Of a stretch of 64,000 bases of DNA, positions 24,174 to 32,464 are shown one piece after another. The notes below the pieces were generated by a model. That model ran no database searches and was not told where the DNA came from. It saw nothing but the letters and a program-made list of their open reading frames with translations. Both the position numbers and the translations under genes were made by a program. The DNA is from Glycomyces sp040645615 (GTDB lineage Bacteria > Actinomycetota > Actinomycetes > Mycobacteriales > Micromonosporaceae), in contig NZ_JBEYYO010000004.1 in the NCBI RefSeq assembly GCF_040645615.1, positions 124,001-188,000 on the forward strand, read 5' to 3'. Numbering within the stretch: the stretch's first letter is position 1; every line of letters starts with the position of its first letter.

Positions 24174-25718
24174 CTACTCCCACTCGATGGTGCCCGGGGG
24201 CTTGCTGGTGACGTCGAGGACCACGCGGTTGACGTCGGCGACCTCGTTGGTGATGCGGGTGGAGATCTTGGCGAGGACCTCGTACGGCAGGCGCGACCAG
24301 TCGGCGGTCATGGCGTCCTCCGAAGAGACCGGGCGCAGCACGATCGGGTGCCCGTAGGTGCGGCCGTCGCCCTGGACGCCCACCGAGCGGACGTCGGCGA
24401 GCAGGACCACCGGGAACTGCCACACCGAGCGGTCGAGCCCGGCGGCGGTGAGCTCGGCGCGGGCGATCGCGTCGGCCGCACGCAGGAGTTCGAGGCGGTC
24501 GCGGGTGATCTCGCCGACGATGCGGATGCCCAGGCCGGGGCCGGGGAACGGGTGGCGCCAGACCATCGACTCGGGCAGGCCCAGTTCGAGGCCGATCGCG
24601 CGGACCTCGTCCTTGAACAGGGTGCGCAGCGGCTCGATGAGGTCGAACTGCAGGTCGTCGGGCAGGCCCCCCACGTTGTGGTGGCTCTTGATGTTGGCGG
24701 TGCCGGTGCCGCCGCCGGACTCGACCACGTCGGGATAGAGCGTGCCCTGGACCAGGAACTCGATGTCCTTCTCGGCGGCGATCTCGCGCGCGGCGGCCTC
24801 GAACGTGCGGATGAACTCGCGGCCGATGATCTTGCGCTTCTCCTCGGGGTCCGTCACGCCCTTGAGGGCGGTGATGAACTGCTCCGAGACGTCCACGCAG
24901 CGCACGTCGATACCGGTGAGCTGGGCGTAGTCCTTCTCGACCTGCTCGGCCTCGCCCGCGCGCAGGAGGCCGTGGTCGACGAACACGCAGGTGAGCTGGT
25001 CACCGACGGCGCGGTGGACCAGGGCCGCGGCGACCGAGGAGTCGACGCCGCCGGAGAGGGCGCACAGGACCCGCTTGTCGCCGACCTGCTCGCGGATGGC
25101 CGCGACCTGCTCGTCGATGATCGCCGAGTTGGTCCACTCGGGCTTGATCCCGGCGATGTCGTGCAGGAAGTGGCGGATCACGGCCTGGCCGTGCGGGGTG
25201 TGGGCCACCTCGGGGTGGTACTGGACGCCCGCCAGGCGCGACTGGAGGTTCTCGAAGGCCGCGACGGGCGTGCCGGAGGTGGTGGCCACGACCTCGAATC
25301 CGGGCGGGGCCTCGGTGACCGAGTCGCCGTGGCTCATCCACACCGACTGGTGGTCGGGCAGGCCGTGGAGCAGCTTGGACGCGCAGACCACGTCGAGCTC
25401 GGTGCCGCCGTACTCGGACAGGCCGGTCTTGGCCACGGTCCCGCCGAGCGCGCGGGCCATCGCCTGGAACCCGTAGCAGATCCCCAACACCGGCACCCCG
25501 GCCTCGAACAGCGCGGCGTCGACCTGCGGCGCGCCCTCGGCGTACACGCTCGAAGGCCCGCCGGACAGGATGATCGCGGCCGGCTCCTTGGCGAGCATCT
25601 CGCTCGCCGACATCGAGGAGGGCACGATCTCCGAATAGACATGAGCCTCCCGCACCCGCCGCGCAATGAGCTGCGCGTATTGGGCCCCGAAGTCGACCAC
25701 CAGCACCGTTTCTCGCAT
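24174..25718 (-). CDS. guaA: GMP synthase (glutamine-hydrolysing)
   Basis: Converts XMP to GMP, 514 residues. Glutamine amidotransferase domain with GICYGFQAMA (nucleophile Cys) and QYHPEVAHTP (His/Glu), ATP pyrophosphatase domain with the P-loop SGGVDSSVAAAL near 227, then the dimerisation domain ending in DVTSKPPGTIEWE. All catalytic residues are present. ATG at 25718. The TnpB element lies immediately upstream, so the original guaA promoter may have been altered by the insertion. Confidence 0.97.
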   Translation of the reverse strand: MRETVLVVDFGAQYAQLIARRVREAHVYSEIVPSSMSASEMLAKEPAAIILSGGPSSVYAEGAPQVDAALFEAGVPVLGICYGFQAMARALGGTVAKTGLSEYGGTELDVVCASKLLHGLPDHQSVWMSHGDSVTEAPPGFEVVATTSGTPVAAFENLQSRLAGVQYHPEVAHTPHGQAVIRHFLHDIAGIKPEWTNSAIIDEQVAAIREQVGDKRVLCALSGGVDSSVAAALVHRAVGDQLTCVFVDHGLLRAGEAEQVEKDYAQLTGIDVRCVDVSEQFITALKGVTDPEEKRKIIGREFIRTFEAAAREIAAEKDIEFLVQGTLYPDVVESGGGTGTANIKSHHNVGGLPDDLQFDLIEPLRTLFKDEVRAIGLELGLPESMVWRHPFPGPGLGIRIVGEITRDRLELLRAADAIARAELTAAGLDRSVWQFPVVLLADVRSVGVQGDGRTYGHPIVLRPVSSEDAMTADWSRLPYEVLAKISTRITNEVADVNRVVLDVTSKPPGTIEWE

Positions 25719-25740
25719 GCTCCCAGCCTAACCGTTGACT

Positions 25741-25890
25741 TCCTCGACTCCCAGGTAGGGAGCCGACCCCCGGCTTGCGGTCCGCAAATGCGGACCGGCT
25801 ACGGGCGGGTTCCTGCTTCGGCGGGTCGCGCCCGGGTTTCCCCAGGTCTTACAGGCCCTCGACAGGCGTTTCAGTTCTCCGCGAGCCCCG
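25741..25890 (-). ncRNA. Candidate omega (guide) RNA of the TnpB element
   Basis: In this family the guide RNA covers the 3' end of tnpB and the right end of the element. Here that region contains the stable 8-bp hairpin at 25778-25797 and further GC stems. If the element ends near 25740, the guide would point into the guaA leader. Boundaries are inferred. Confidence 0.35.
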
Positions 25891-27046
25891 CGGCGAACAA
25901 GCCCTGCTCTACAGCGAGGCGTCTTCCTTCAAGCCGGATGTTGACCTCAGCGTTCGCATCCCGGTCATGATGTGCGCCGCACTCGCACACCCAAGTGCGC
26001 ACATTGAGTCCCGGCAAGCCAGTCGGACCGGTCAAGGCTCCACACGCCGAACACAATCGGGTCGATGGAAAAAACCGATCGATCCTCACAAATACCCGTC
26101 CGGCTCGGTGCGCCTTCGATTCGAGCCGAGTCAAGAACATCCCGAACGCGACATCATGCACCGTCTTCGCGGCCCGGCCTCGGGCCAATCCTTTGACGTT
26201 GAGACCTTCGACATAGAGGGCTTGGTTCTCGCCCACTATTGCTTTGATCTGCTTGTCCATCCAGTCGGAGCGGGAGTCCCTGATCTTCTCATGCACCTTG
26301 GCGACTCGCAGCCTGGCCTTGGCTCGGTTCGCCGAGCCCTCCGCTTTCCGCGACAGCTCCCGATGCGCCTTCTTGAGCTTGCGTTCAAGCCGAGCGAAGA
26401 ACCGCGGATTCTCGATCACTCTTCCGCCGCGTAGCACCGCGAAGTCCTTGAGACCAAGGTCGATCCCGGATTCGGCCTGCGGGTCGGCGGGAGGCTCCAA
26501 TCGATCCACATCATCGTCAACCGTGACGACGAAACTCGCGTAGTACTTGCCCGTCGAGGACTTGATGAGGGTCACGCTTGAAGGCTCTGACGGCAGTTCC
26601 CTCGACCACGCCACCTTGACATCGCCGATCTTCGGCAGGCGGAGCCGCCCATTGTCGCGCACCCTGAAGTGGGCATTGCGTGTAAACCGGATCGACTGCG
26701 CCGCTGCTCGACGCTTGAAACGAGGCGGCCCGATGCGCGGCCCTCGCCTCCTGCCTTGGACCGACGCAAAGAAGTTCCGGTAGGCCCGGTCGGCGTCTGC
26801 CAATGCCTGCTGCAATACCACCGCCGACACCTCGGCCAACCAGTCCCTGGCGGAGGTGCGCTTCGCGTCGGTGATCAGCCTCTTCGACAAAACCGCTGCC
26901 GTCGGATAGGGCAAGCCCTCCTTTCTCGCATGCTGCCTTGCCGCTATGCAGTCGTTGTAGATCACTCGGGCACACCCGAACGCCCGCGCCAGACTCTGAC
27001 GCTGCGGGGCGGTCGGGTAAACCCGGAATCGATAGCGAAGCTGCAC
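25871..27046 (-). CDS. tnpB: RNA-guided endonuclease TnpB
   Basis: 391 residues, full length for TnpB (OrfB). RuvC residues are all present: Asp in SGIDLGLKDFAVL (near 195), Glu in LYVEGLNVKGLAR (near 278) and Asp in HHDRDANAEVNI (near 365). The zinc ribbon reads LCSACG and WVCECG, with a C-x-C second pair. N-terminal helix-turn-helix YRFRVYPTAPQRQSLARAFG. GTG start at 27046 (VQLRYRF) preferred; the open frame further upstream only mirrors the FUSC gene. No frameshift, so the nuclease may be active. Confidence 0.9.
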   Translation of the reverse strand: MQLRYRFRVYPTAPQRQSLARAFGCARVIYNDCIAARQHARKEGLPYPTAAVLSKRLITDAKRTSARDWLAEVSAVVLQQALADADRAYRNFFASVQGRRRGPRIGPPRFKRRAAAQSIRFTRNAHFRVRDNGRLRLPKIGDVKVAWSRELPSEPSSVTLIKSSTGKYYASFVVTVDDDVDRLEPPADPQAESGIDLGLKDFAVLRGGRVIENPRFFARLERKLKKAHRELSRKAEGSANRAKARLRVAKVHEKIRDSRSDWMDKQIKAIVGENQALYVEGLNVKGLARGRAAKTVHDVAFGMFLTRLESKAHRAGRVFVRIDRFFPSTRLCSACGALTGPTGLPGLNVRTWVCECGAHHDRDANAEVNIRLEGRRLAVEQGLFAAGLAEN

Positions 27047-27142
27047 ACTTGTACAACGATCGAACACCACAACGGAAGCGGCCGAATTCCCATCAGGCCT
27101 AGTGGCGGTCCTCACGCTTCTTGGCGCGGCTACCCTTTTGGC

Positions 27143-29225
27143 GTGTTCAACAACCCCGGGGTGGCTGAGTCTCGTTCGCGGATTTCGCGGGACTTGATCG
27201 CGTGGACCCCTGGGGAGGCCGCGCCGGTGCTGGCGGTGCGGGCCGCGTTCGGGATCGCCGCCGCCATGGCCGTCGCGGCGTTGCTCGGGCAGCCGTCGTG
27301 GGCTCAGGCGGCGGTCATGGGGGCGTGGCTGGGCGGGGTCTCGCTGCTCACGCCGGGGACGCGGACCGGGCCCGCGCTGCCGCTGCTCGTCGGAGCCGCG
27401 GGGGCCGTCGGGGTCGTGCTCGGGGGGATCGGGAACCCGATCCTGCTGGTGGCGGCCGCGGCGGTGTACGCGTTCATGTTGACGTTCCTCGGCTCGGTCT
27501 CGCACGTGGCCGGGGTGACGTACACCATCTCCGGCATCATGTTCTTCCTCGCCGACCACATCACCGAAGGCACCACCGTGTGGCTCGCGGCCCTCGCAGT
27601 GTTCGCCGGGGGCGCGCTCCAGGCCGTCATGGCGCTGCTGCCGCCCTACTACCGGTGGGCCGACGACCGGCGCACCCTGGCCGCGACCTGGCTCGCGCTC
27701 GCCGAGGAGGCCGAAGCCCTCGCCGCCGACGCCAATGCCCCCTTCCGCACCGAGGACCTCCACGAGGCCGCCGCCGAACTCGACCGCCGCCGCGTCCTGC
27801 CCGCCGCCATCCACGAGGCCCGCCGCCAGATCTACGCCGTGTCGATCGCGATCGGCCGCACCGCCTCCGCACGGGCCCGCGCCGACGCCCAGGACCGCGA
27901 CACCGTCGCGTTCTACTCCGAGGCCCTCGAACTCGCCTCCCGGCTCCTCACCCACTTCGCCGAGCAGATCACCGCCCGCAAACCCGCCGAACTCGACTGG
28001 GACGCGCTCCTCGACGGCCTCTCCCAGAACCCCCTCGCCACCGCCACCGGGACCATGCCCACCGAGATCGGCGGCCTCCTGCGCACCCTCCACGAGACCG
28101 GCGGCTTCGCCGAGCGGATCACCGCCGGAGGCGACCCGGTCGTGGCCGACCCCGCGCTCGCCCACGCCACCAGCACCGCCCGCCAGGCCGCGAGCCAGCT
28201 CAGAGGCCGCCTCCACCGCCGCGACCCGGTCATCCACCACTCCCTGCGCCGCGCCGGGGTCATCGCGCTGGCCATGACGATCGGGCTCCTGTGGCCCACC
28301 GAGCACGGCTACTGGGTCCCGCTCACCGCGTGGCTGGTGCTCCAAGCCGACTTCGCCGGGACGCTCACCCGCGGCACCACCCGCGCCCTGGGCACCACCG
28401 GCGGCGTCATCCTCGCCTCGCTCCTGGGCCTGCTGTTGCCGCACACCGAGCTCTCGCTCAGCCTCGCCGTGCTCGCGTACGCGCTCATCGCCTACCTGGC
28501 CCGGCCGGTCTCGATGCTCGTGTTCACCGCTGCCGTCTCGGGCTTCACGGTGTTCCAGATCGACCTCTCCGGCGACAACCCGGTCATGGCCGCCCTCGAC
28601 CGCGGGGCCTGCACCTTCGCGGGCGCGGCCCTCGCGATCGGCTTCTACGTGCTGGTCCCCACCTGGCAGACCCGCAGGCTCGGCGACCTCCTCGGGGACC
28701 TCGTGGACGCCTACCGCGACTACGCGCGCCTCACCTTGGACCGCCAGGCCCACCCGAGCGACTACGACCGCAAGGTCATGCACGCCGCGATCGACCAGAT
28801 CCGGGCCCGCCGCGCGGCCCTGAACGCCGCCGCCGACCAGGCCAAGGCCGAACCGGTGGCCGGACCCGGCCCACTCTCGGCCGACGCGCTCGGCGCCGAG
28901 GCCGCGCTGTCAAGGGCCGGAAGGGCGCTGGTGGCGGTCAACGCCACGCTCACCAGGGACGAGAAGGTCCCAGGACTGTCGGGAGTGGACACATTCGCCG
29001 ACGCGGTGGACGGCGCGTACCTGCGCCTGGCGGCCCTCGCCCGAGGCACCGCCCCGCAACACGGCGTCGACCTCAGCCAAGCCGCCAACCGCCTCGACCT
29101 GCGCCTGGCCGCCATCGAAGACCGCCAGACCCGCACCAGGCGCAACGTCCTGCGCTGGGAATCCGACAACCTCGTAGAAGCCCTCGACGACGCGGCCCTA
29201 CTCATGACCACCTGGGACGAGTTAG
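27143..29225 (+). CDS. FUSC-family (aromatic acid exporter-like) membrane protein, stop codon displaced
   Basis: About 694 residues: two FUSC halves, each with five to six membrane helices, separated by a cytoplasmic segment; the second contains VIALAMTIGLLWPTEHGYWVPLTAWLVLQ and a TRGTTRALGT motif. It resembles YccS/AaeB-type efflux proteins. GTG start at 27143 after TACCCT and six bases, possibly leaderless. The homologous region ends near LLMTTWDELE at 29224, where TAG (29223-29225) is out of frame by one base. In frame the ORF stays open to 30421, reading antisense through two minus-strand genes, which is not credible protein. A one-base change or sequencing error at the end is likely. Confidence 0.75.
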
Positions 29226-29524
29226 AACAGCGCCTGCCGGGCCGAGGCGATCGCCTCGTCGGCGGCCTCGCGCTGCTCCTCGGTGAGATCGGTTTCGACT
29301 TCGAGGAGGTCCAGGCCTATGACCTGGAGTTGGTCGGGGAGGTGCATGTCGGCGGGCAGGCGCGGGACCTCGCGGTGGGGGCGGGATTCGGCGTCGGCTG
29401 TGAGGTCGGCGAGGGTTTGGACGAGGGCGTGCATCGCGTCGGCCTTGGAAAGCCAACGAGCGGGCGACCAGTGGCGTGTGCCTTCGACGACACGCCCGAT
29501 CGCCCGCTCCAGGTCAGTGCTCAT
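29222..29524 (-). CDS. Hypothetical small acidic helical protein
   Basis: 100 residues, charged and mostly helical (DLERAIGRVVEGTRHW, LSKADAMHALVQTLADLTADAE, then a C-terminal ETDLTEEQREAADEAIASARQALF). No signal peptide or membrane segment. I do not recognise the family. ATG at 29524. Its TAA stop overlaps the end of the convergent FUSC gene. It lies downstream of the BI-1 gene, separated by the 31-32-bp repeats. Confidence 0.7.
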   Translation of the reverse strand: MSTDLERAIGRVVEGTRHWSPARWLSKADAMHALVQTLADLTADAESRPHREVPRLPADMHLPDQLQVIGLDLLEVETDLTEEQREAADEAIASARQALF

Positions 29525-29533
29525 GCGCCAAGG

Positions 29534-29609
29534 CTAGTCGCCTCGGCTGAGCTCACGTTCCAGTGCTGGTCGCCCTGGCTGAGCCCATGTCCAGTGCTAG
29601 TCGCCCTGG
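29534..29609. repeat. 31-32-bp tandem repeat over the BI-1 stop codon
   Basis: Copies at 29534-29565 and 29566-29596 and a partial copy at 29597-29609 that contains the BI-1 stop (CTAG... on the plus strand). Each copy contains GGCTGAGCYCAYGTYCCAGTG. Copy 1 shares 17 of 18 bases (29544-29561) with the repeat at 1128-1145. Confidence 0.8.
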
Positions 29610-30442
29610 AAGTAGGACAGCAGCCGCAGCAGGTTCCAGTACAGGAAGATCAGCCCGGCGGTGAGGCCGAAGGCCCCGGCCCAGGCGTACTTCTTGGGGG
29701 CGCCGTTGTTGGCGGAGTACTCGATCATGTCGAAGTCGAGGATGAACGAGAACGCGGCCCACAGCGTGATGCCGATGGCGATGATCCACTGGAGCGCCGA
29801 GACCGACTCGCCGGGACCGGCGAACAGGCCCAGGTCGAACCCGGCGAAGCTGCCGATGAGGTTGACCATCATGAGGCCGAAGATGCCGAAGCCCGCGCCG
29901 ACCATGACCTTCGCGAAGATCGGCGAGTTCTTGAGGATGCGGAACTTGTAGAGGGCGAGCATGCCGCCGAACACCAGGATGGTCGCCAGCAGCGCGTTGA
30001 CCACGATGCCAGGCCACCGCGCCTCGAAGAACGCCGAGACGCCGCCGAGGAGGAGGCCCTGGCCGATGGCGTACACGAAGGCCACGAACGGGTTCGTGAT
30101 CGGCTTGAACATCGAGAAGATGATGACGCCGAGGCCGACGAACATGCCGACCCCGCCGAGGAGCATCGCGGTCGAGAACGCCTCGGAGTCGATGACGACC
30201 GGGTCGCCCAGGGCGTCGGTGCCGATCGCGTTGTTGACCATCGAATACGTGAGGATCGCGGCGACGAACGTGGCGGCCACGAGCGCGACGGTGCGGATGA
30301 TGACGTCGTCGATCCGCATGGTCTCGACCTGCGGGGCCTGGGTCATCTGTCCGTAAGGCCCGTACGCCGCACCCATGTGCTGCTCGTTGTACTGGGTCTT
30401 CACCATATTTCGAAGGGATGAGTTCCTGCTCTGCATTGCCAT
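29597..30442 (-). CDS. Bax inhibitor-1/YccA family membrane protein
   Basis: 281 residues with an N-terminal cytoplasmic tail (QYNEQHMGAAYGPYGQM) and seven membrane helices, among them IIRTVALVAATFVAAILTY and WIIAIGITLWAAFSFILDFDMIEY. The conserved C-terminal Asp pair of BI-1 proteins is present (DFDMIEY). Family members are pH-sensitive calcium leak channels or protease modulators; the function in actinobacteria is unknown. ATG at 30442 with GGAGG ten bases upstream. The last codons and stop lie in a tandem repeat. Confidence 0.92.
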   Translation of the reverse strand: MAMQSRNSSLRNMVKTQYNEQHMGAAYGPYGQMTQAPQVETMRIDDVIIRTVALVAATFVAAILTYSMVNNAIGTDALGDPVVIDSEAFSTAMLLGGVGMFVGLGVIIFSMFKPITNPFVAFVYAIGQGLLLGGVSAFFEARWPGIVVNALLATILVFGGMLALYKFRILKNSPIFAKVMVGAGFGIFGLMMVNLIGSFAGFDLGLFAGPGESVSALQWIIAIGITLWAAFSFILDFDMIEYSANNGAPKKYAWAGAFGLTAGLIFLYWNLLRLLSYFQGD

Positions 30443-30510
30443 GACCTGCGGTCCTCCGTGAAGTGTTCAGGGTGCGTCAAGACTATCCGGTCGATGCCGG
30501 ATGAACGACA

Positions 30511-30542
30511 CAGCGGCGGGACCAGGCGCGGTCCCGCCGCTG
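30511..30542 (-). terminator. Terminator of the 5'-nucleotidase gene
   Basis: CAGCGGCGGGACC (30511-30523), loop AGGCGC, GGTCCCGCCGCTG (30530-30542), 16 bases after the stop codon. Confidence 0.8.
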
Positions 30543-30558
30543 TGAATTTCCTAAGGAA

Positions 30559-32280
30559 CTAGGAGAGGACGGTGATCCGGCCCAGTTCTGGGGCCGCCAG
30601 CGGGTTCTCGCTGGTGCCGAATTCGGCGATGTACTGCTCGAACGCGTCCACGTCGAGGTCGCCGAACAGCCGGTTCTCGCCCTCGGCGAACGCGTGGAAC
30701 GAGTCGCCGCCGTCGGCCAGGAACGAGTTGATCGTGACCCGGTAGGTCTGGTCGGCCACGATCGGCTCGCCGTTGAGGCGCAGCGAATCGGCCACGATCT
30801 GGTCGGTGCCCGAGAGGGTCGTGTCCCACGTGTACGTGAAGCCCTCGGAGACCTGGAGGACCAACGTCGTGTCGCGGCCTTCGCTTGGCAGCTGCTGCTG
30901 GAGCGCGGTGAGGATCTGCGCGCCGGTCAGGTCCACGGTGACCACGTAGTTCGCGAAGGGCTGCACGGTGAAGACCTCGCCGTACGTGGCCTCGCCGGGC
31001 GTGCCCTCGTCGTAGAGCAGGTCGGCCCTGACCCCGCCGGGGTTCATGAGGGCGAGCTCGGCACCGTCGTCCTGGGTGTTCCACAGCTGCGCGTCGGCGA
31101 TGAGGCTGCCGAGCGGGAACTCCTCGGCGCGGGTCGCGCCGCGCTTGATGTCCTCGGCGATGTAGCCGACCACGCGGTTCCCGGCCTCGGCCGCGAGCGG
31201 GCCGTAGTGGTCGAGGATCTCGGTCTGGTCGGCGTCGGCGTCCACGTCGCGGGTGACGACGGTGTTGGAGCCGACCACGGTGGAGCGCACGATGTCCTTG
31301 GTGCGGCGGTCGTAGGTCGCGTCGATCTCGGTGAAGACGCGGCCGTAGTTGGACGCCGAGGTCACCAGGCGGGGGTTGCCGGCCGGGTCGTCCACGGAGC
31401 AGACGTACTCCTGGTGGGTGTGCCCGGAGACGATGAGGTCGACCCTCGGGGTCATGTTCTCGGCGATGTCGACGATCGGCCCGGACATGCCGGTGCTGGT
31501 GCCGTCGGCGGATTCGCAGTCGTGGCCGGTGTCCTCGGCGACGGGGATGCCGCCTTCGTGGAGGAGTACCACGACCGCGTTGACGCCCTTGCGCTTGAGT
31601 TCCTTGGCGTACTTGTCGGCGGTCTCGACCTCGTCGCGGAATTCGAGGCCCTCGATGCCGGACTTGGAGACGATGTCGCCGGTGCCTTCGAGGGTCATGC
31701 CGATGAAGCCGACCTTGACGCCGCCGCGGAAGTCCTTGATCCAGTACGGGTCCAGGACGGGCTCGCCGGTCTCCTCGTCGACCACGTTCGCGCCGAGGTA
31801 GGGGAAGTCGGCGCCTTCGAAGTCGTCGTCGCCGTGCATGATGCGTTCGAGCTCTTCGAACCCGGCGTCGAACTCGTGGTTGCCCACGGAGGACACCTCG
31901 ACGCCCATCGCGTTGAGCGACTCGATGGTCGGCTCGTCGTCGAACACGGCCGACAGGAACGGGCTGGCGCCGATGAGGTCGCCCGCGGCGACCGTGGTCG
32001 AGTAGCGCTCGCCTTCGCGGGCCTGGGCGAGGTGGGTCGCGAGGTACTCCGCGCCGCCGACGGGGTCCTCGAAGCCGGGGTAGGTGAGGCTGGAGGCGGC
32101 CTCGATGTTGCCGTGGAAGTCGTTGATCGCCAGGAGCTGGAGGTCGACCTGGCGTCCGCCGTCGTGTCCCTTGCCGGGGTGGTGGCCGCCGGACCAGGCG
32201 CCGACGGCCATCGTGGTGACGACGAGCGCGGCCGCTCCGAGGGCGGCCGTGACGCGGCGCTTTCCTCTGATGCTGAACAT
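30559..32280 (-). CDS. Secreted 5'-nucleotidase / metallophosphoesterase
   Basis: 573 residues. Signal peptide (MFSIRGKRRVTAALGAAALVVTTMAVGAW), a calcineurin-like domain with the metal motifs AINDFHGNI, GDLIGASP, SVGNHEFD, LLHEGG and VSGHTHQEY, then the 5'-nucleotidase C-terminal domain with NPGGVRADL and TYGEVFTVQPFANYVVTVDLTG. No wall or membrane anchor is seen at the C-terminus, so it is probably released. It removes phosphate from nucleotides outside the cell. ATG at 32280 with GGGAGAACC before it. Confidence 0.92.
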   Translation of the reverse strand: MFSIRGKRRVTAALGAAALVVTTMAVGAWSGGHHPGKGHDGGRQVDLQLLAINDFHGNIEAASSLTYPGFEDPVGGAEYLATHLAQAREGERYSTTVAAGDLIGASPFLSAVFDDEPTIESLNAMGVEVSSVGNHEFDAGFEELERIMHGDDDFEGADFPYLGANVVDEETGEPVLDPYWIKDFRGGVKVGFIGMTLEGTGDIVSKSGIEGLEFRDEVETADKYAKELKRKGVNAVVVLLHEGGIPVAEDTGHDCESADGTSTGMSGPIVDIAENMTPRVDLIVSGHTHQEYVCSVDDPAGNPRLVTSASNYGRVFTEIDATYDRRTKDIVRSTVVGSNTVVTRDVDADADQTEILDHYGPLAAEAGNRVVGYIAEDIKRGATRAEEFPLGSLIADAQLWNTQDDGAELALMNPGGVRADLLYDEGTPGEATYGEVFTVQPFANYVVTVDLTGAQILTALQQQLPSEGRDTTLVLQVSEGFTYTWDTTLSGTDQIVADSLRLNGEPIVADQTYRVTINSFLADGGDSFHAFAEGENRLFGDLDVDAFEQYIAEFGTSENPLAAPELGRITVLS

Positions 32281-32400
32281 GGTTCTCCCGTGTGGGGGTC
32301 GATGGGCAGGCCCGGCGCGGGGCCCGGCCTGATCCAATCATGGGACGATTGCCCGCGAGTCAACGCAGCATAACGCCTTCACAAATGCCTGATAACGGGG

Positions 32401-32429
32401 CAGGGACGGCGGCTCGGCCGCCGTCCCTG
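32401..32429 (-). terminator. Conservon terminator
   Basis: CAGGGACGGCGGC (32401-32413), loop TCG, GCCGCCGTCCCTG (32417-32429), 36 bases beyond the stop of the GTPase-GAF gene. Confidence 0.8.
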
Positions 32430-32464
32430 AAGCACTGCGGGACATGAGGGGACGTCCCGAAAGG

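Larger units (their letters stand above)
25740..27110 (-). mobile_element. TnpB-only insertion element (IS200/IS605 or IS607 type)
   Basis: A single tnpB gene with no tnpA transposase, sitting between guaA and the FUSC transporter gene. The flank downstream of tnpB carries a hairpin CGGTCCGC-AAAT-GCGGACCG (25778-25797), as expected near the right end of this class. The exact ends could not be fixed: no target duplication is made by these elements and I could not identify the target motif with confidence. Confidence 0.6.

Noticed and set aside
27047..28783. Extension of the tnpB reading frame upstream to 28783
   Set aside because: This part mirrors the FUSC gene on the other strand; TnpB homology begins at the GTG at 27046.
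29225..30421. C-terminal extension of the FUSC protein
   Set aside because: In-frame but antisense to a small hypothetical gene and the BI-1 gene, with low-complexity composition; treated as a consequence of a displaced stop codon, not as protein.
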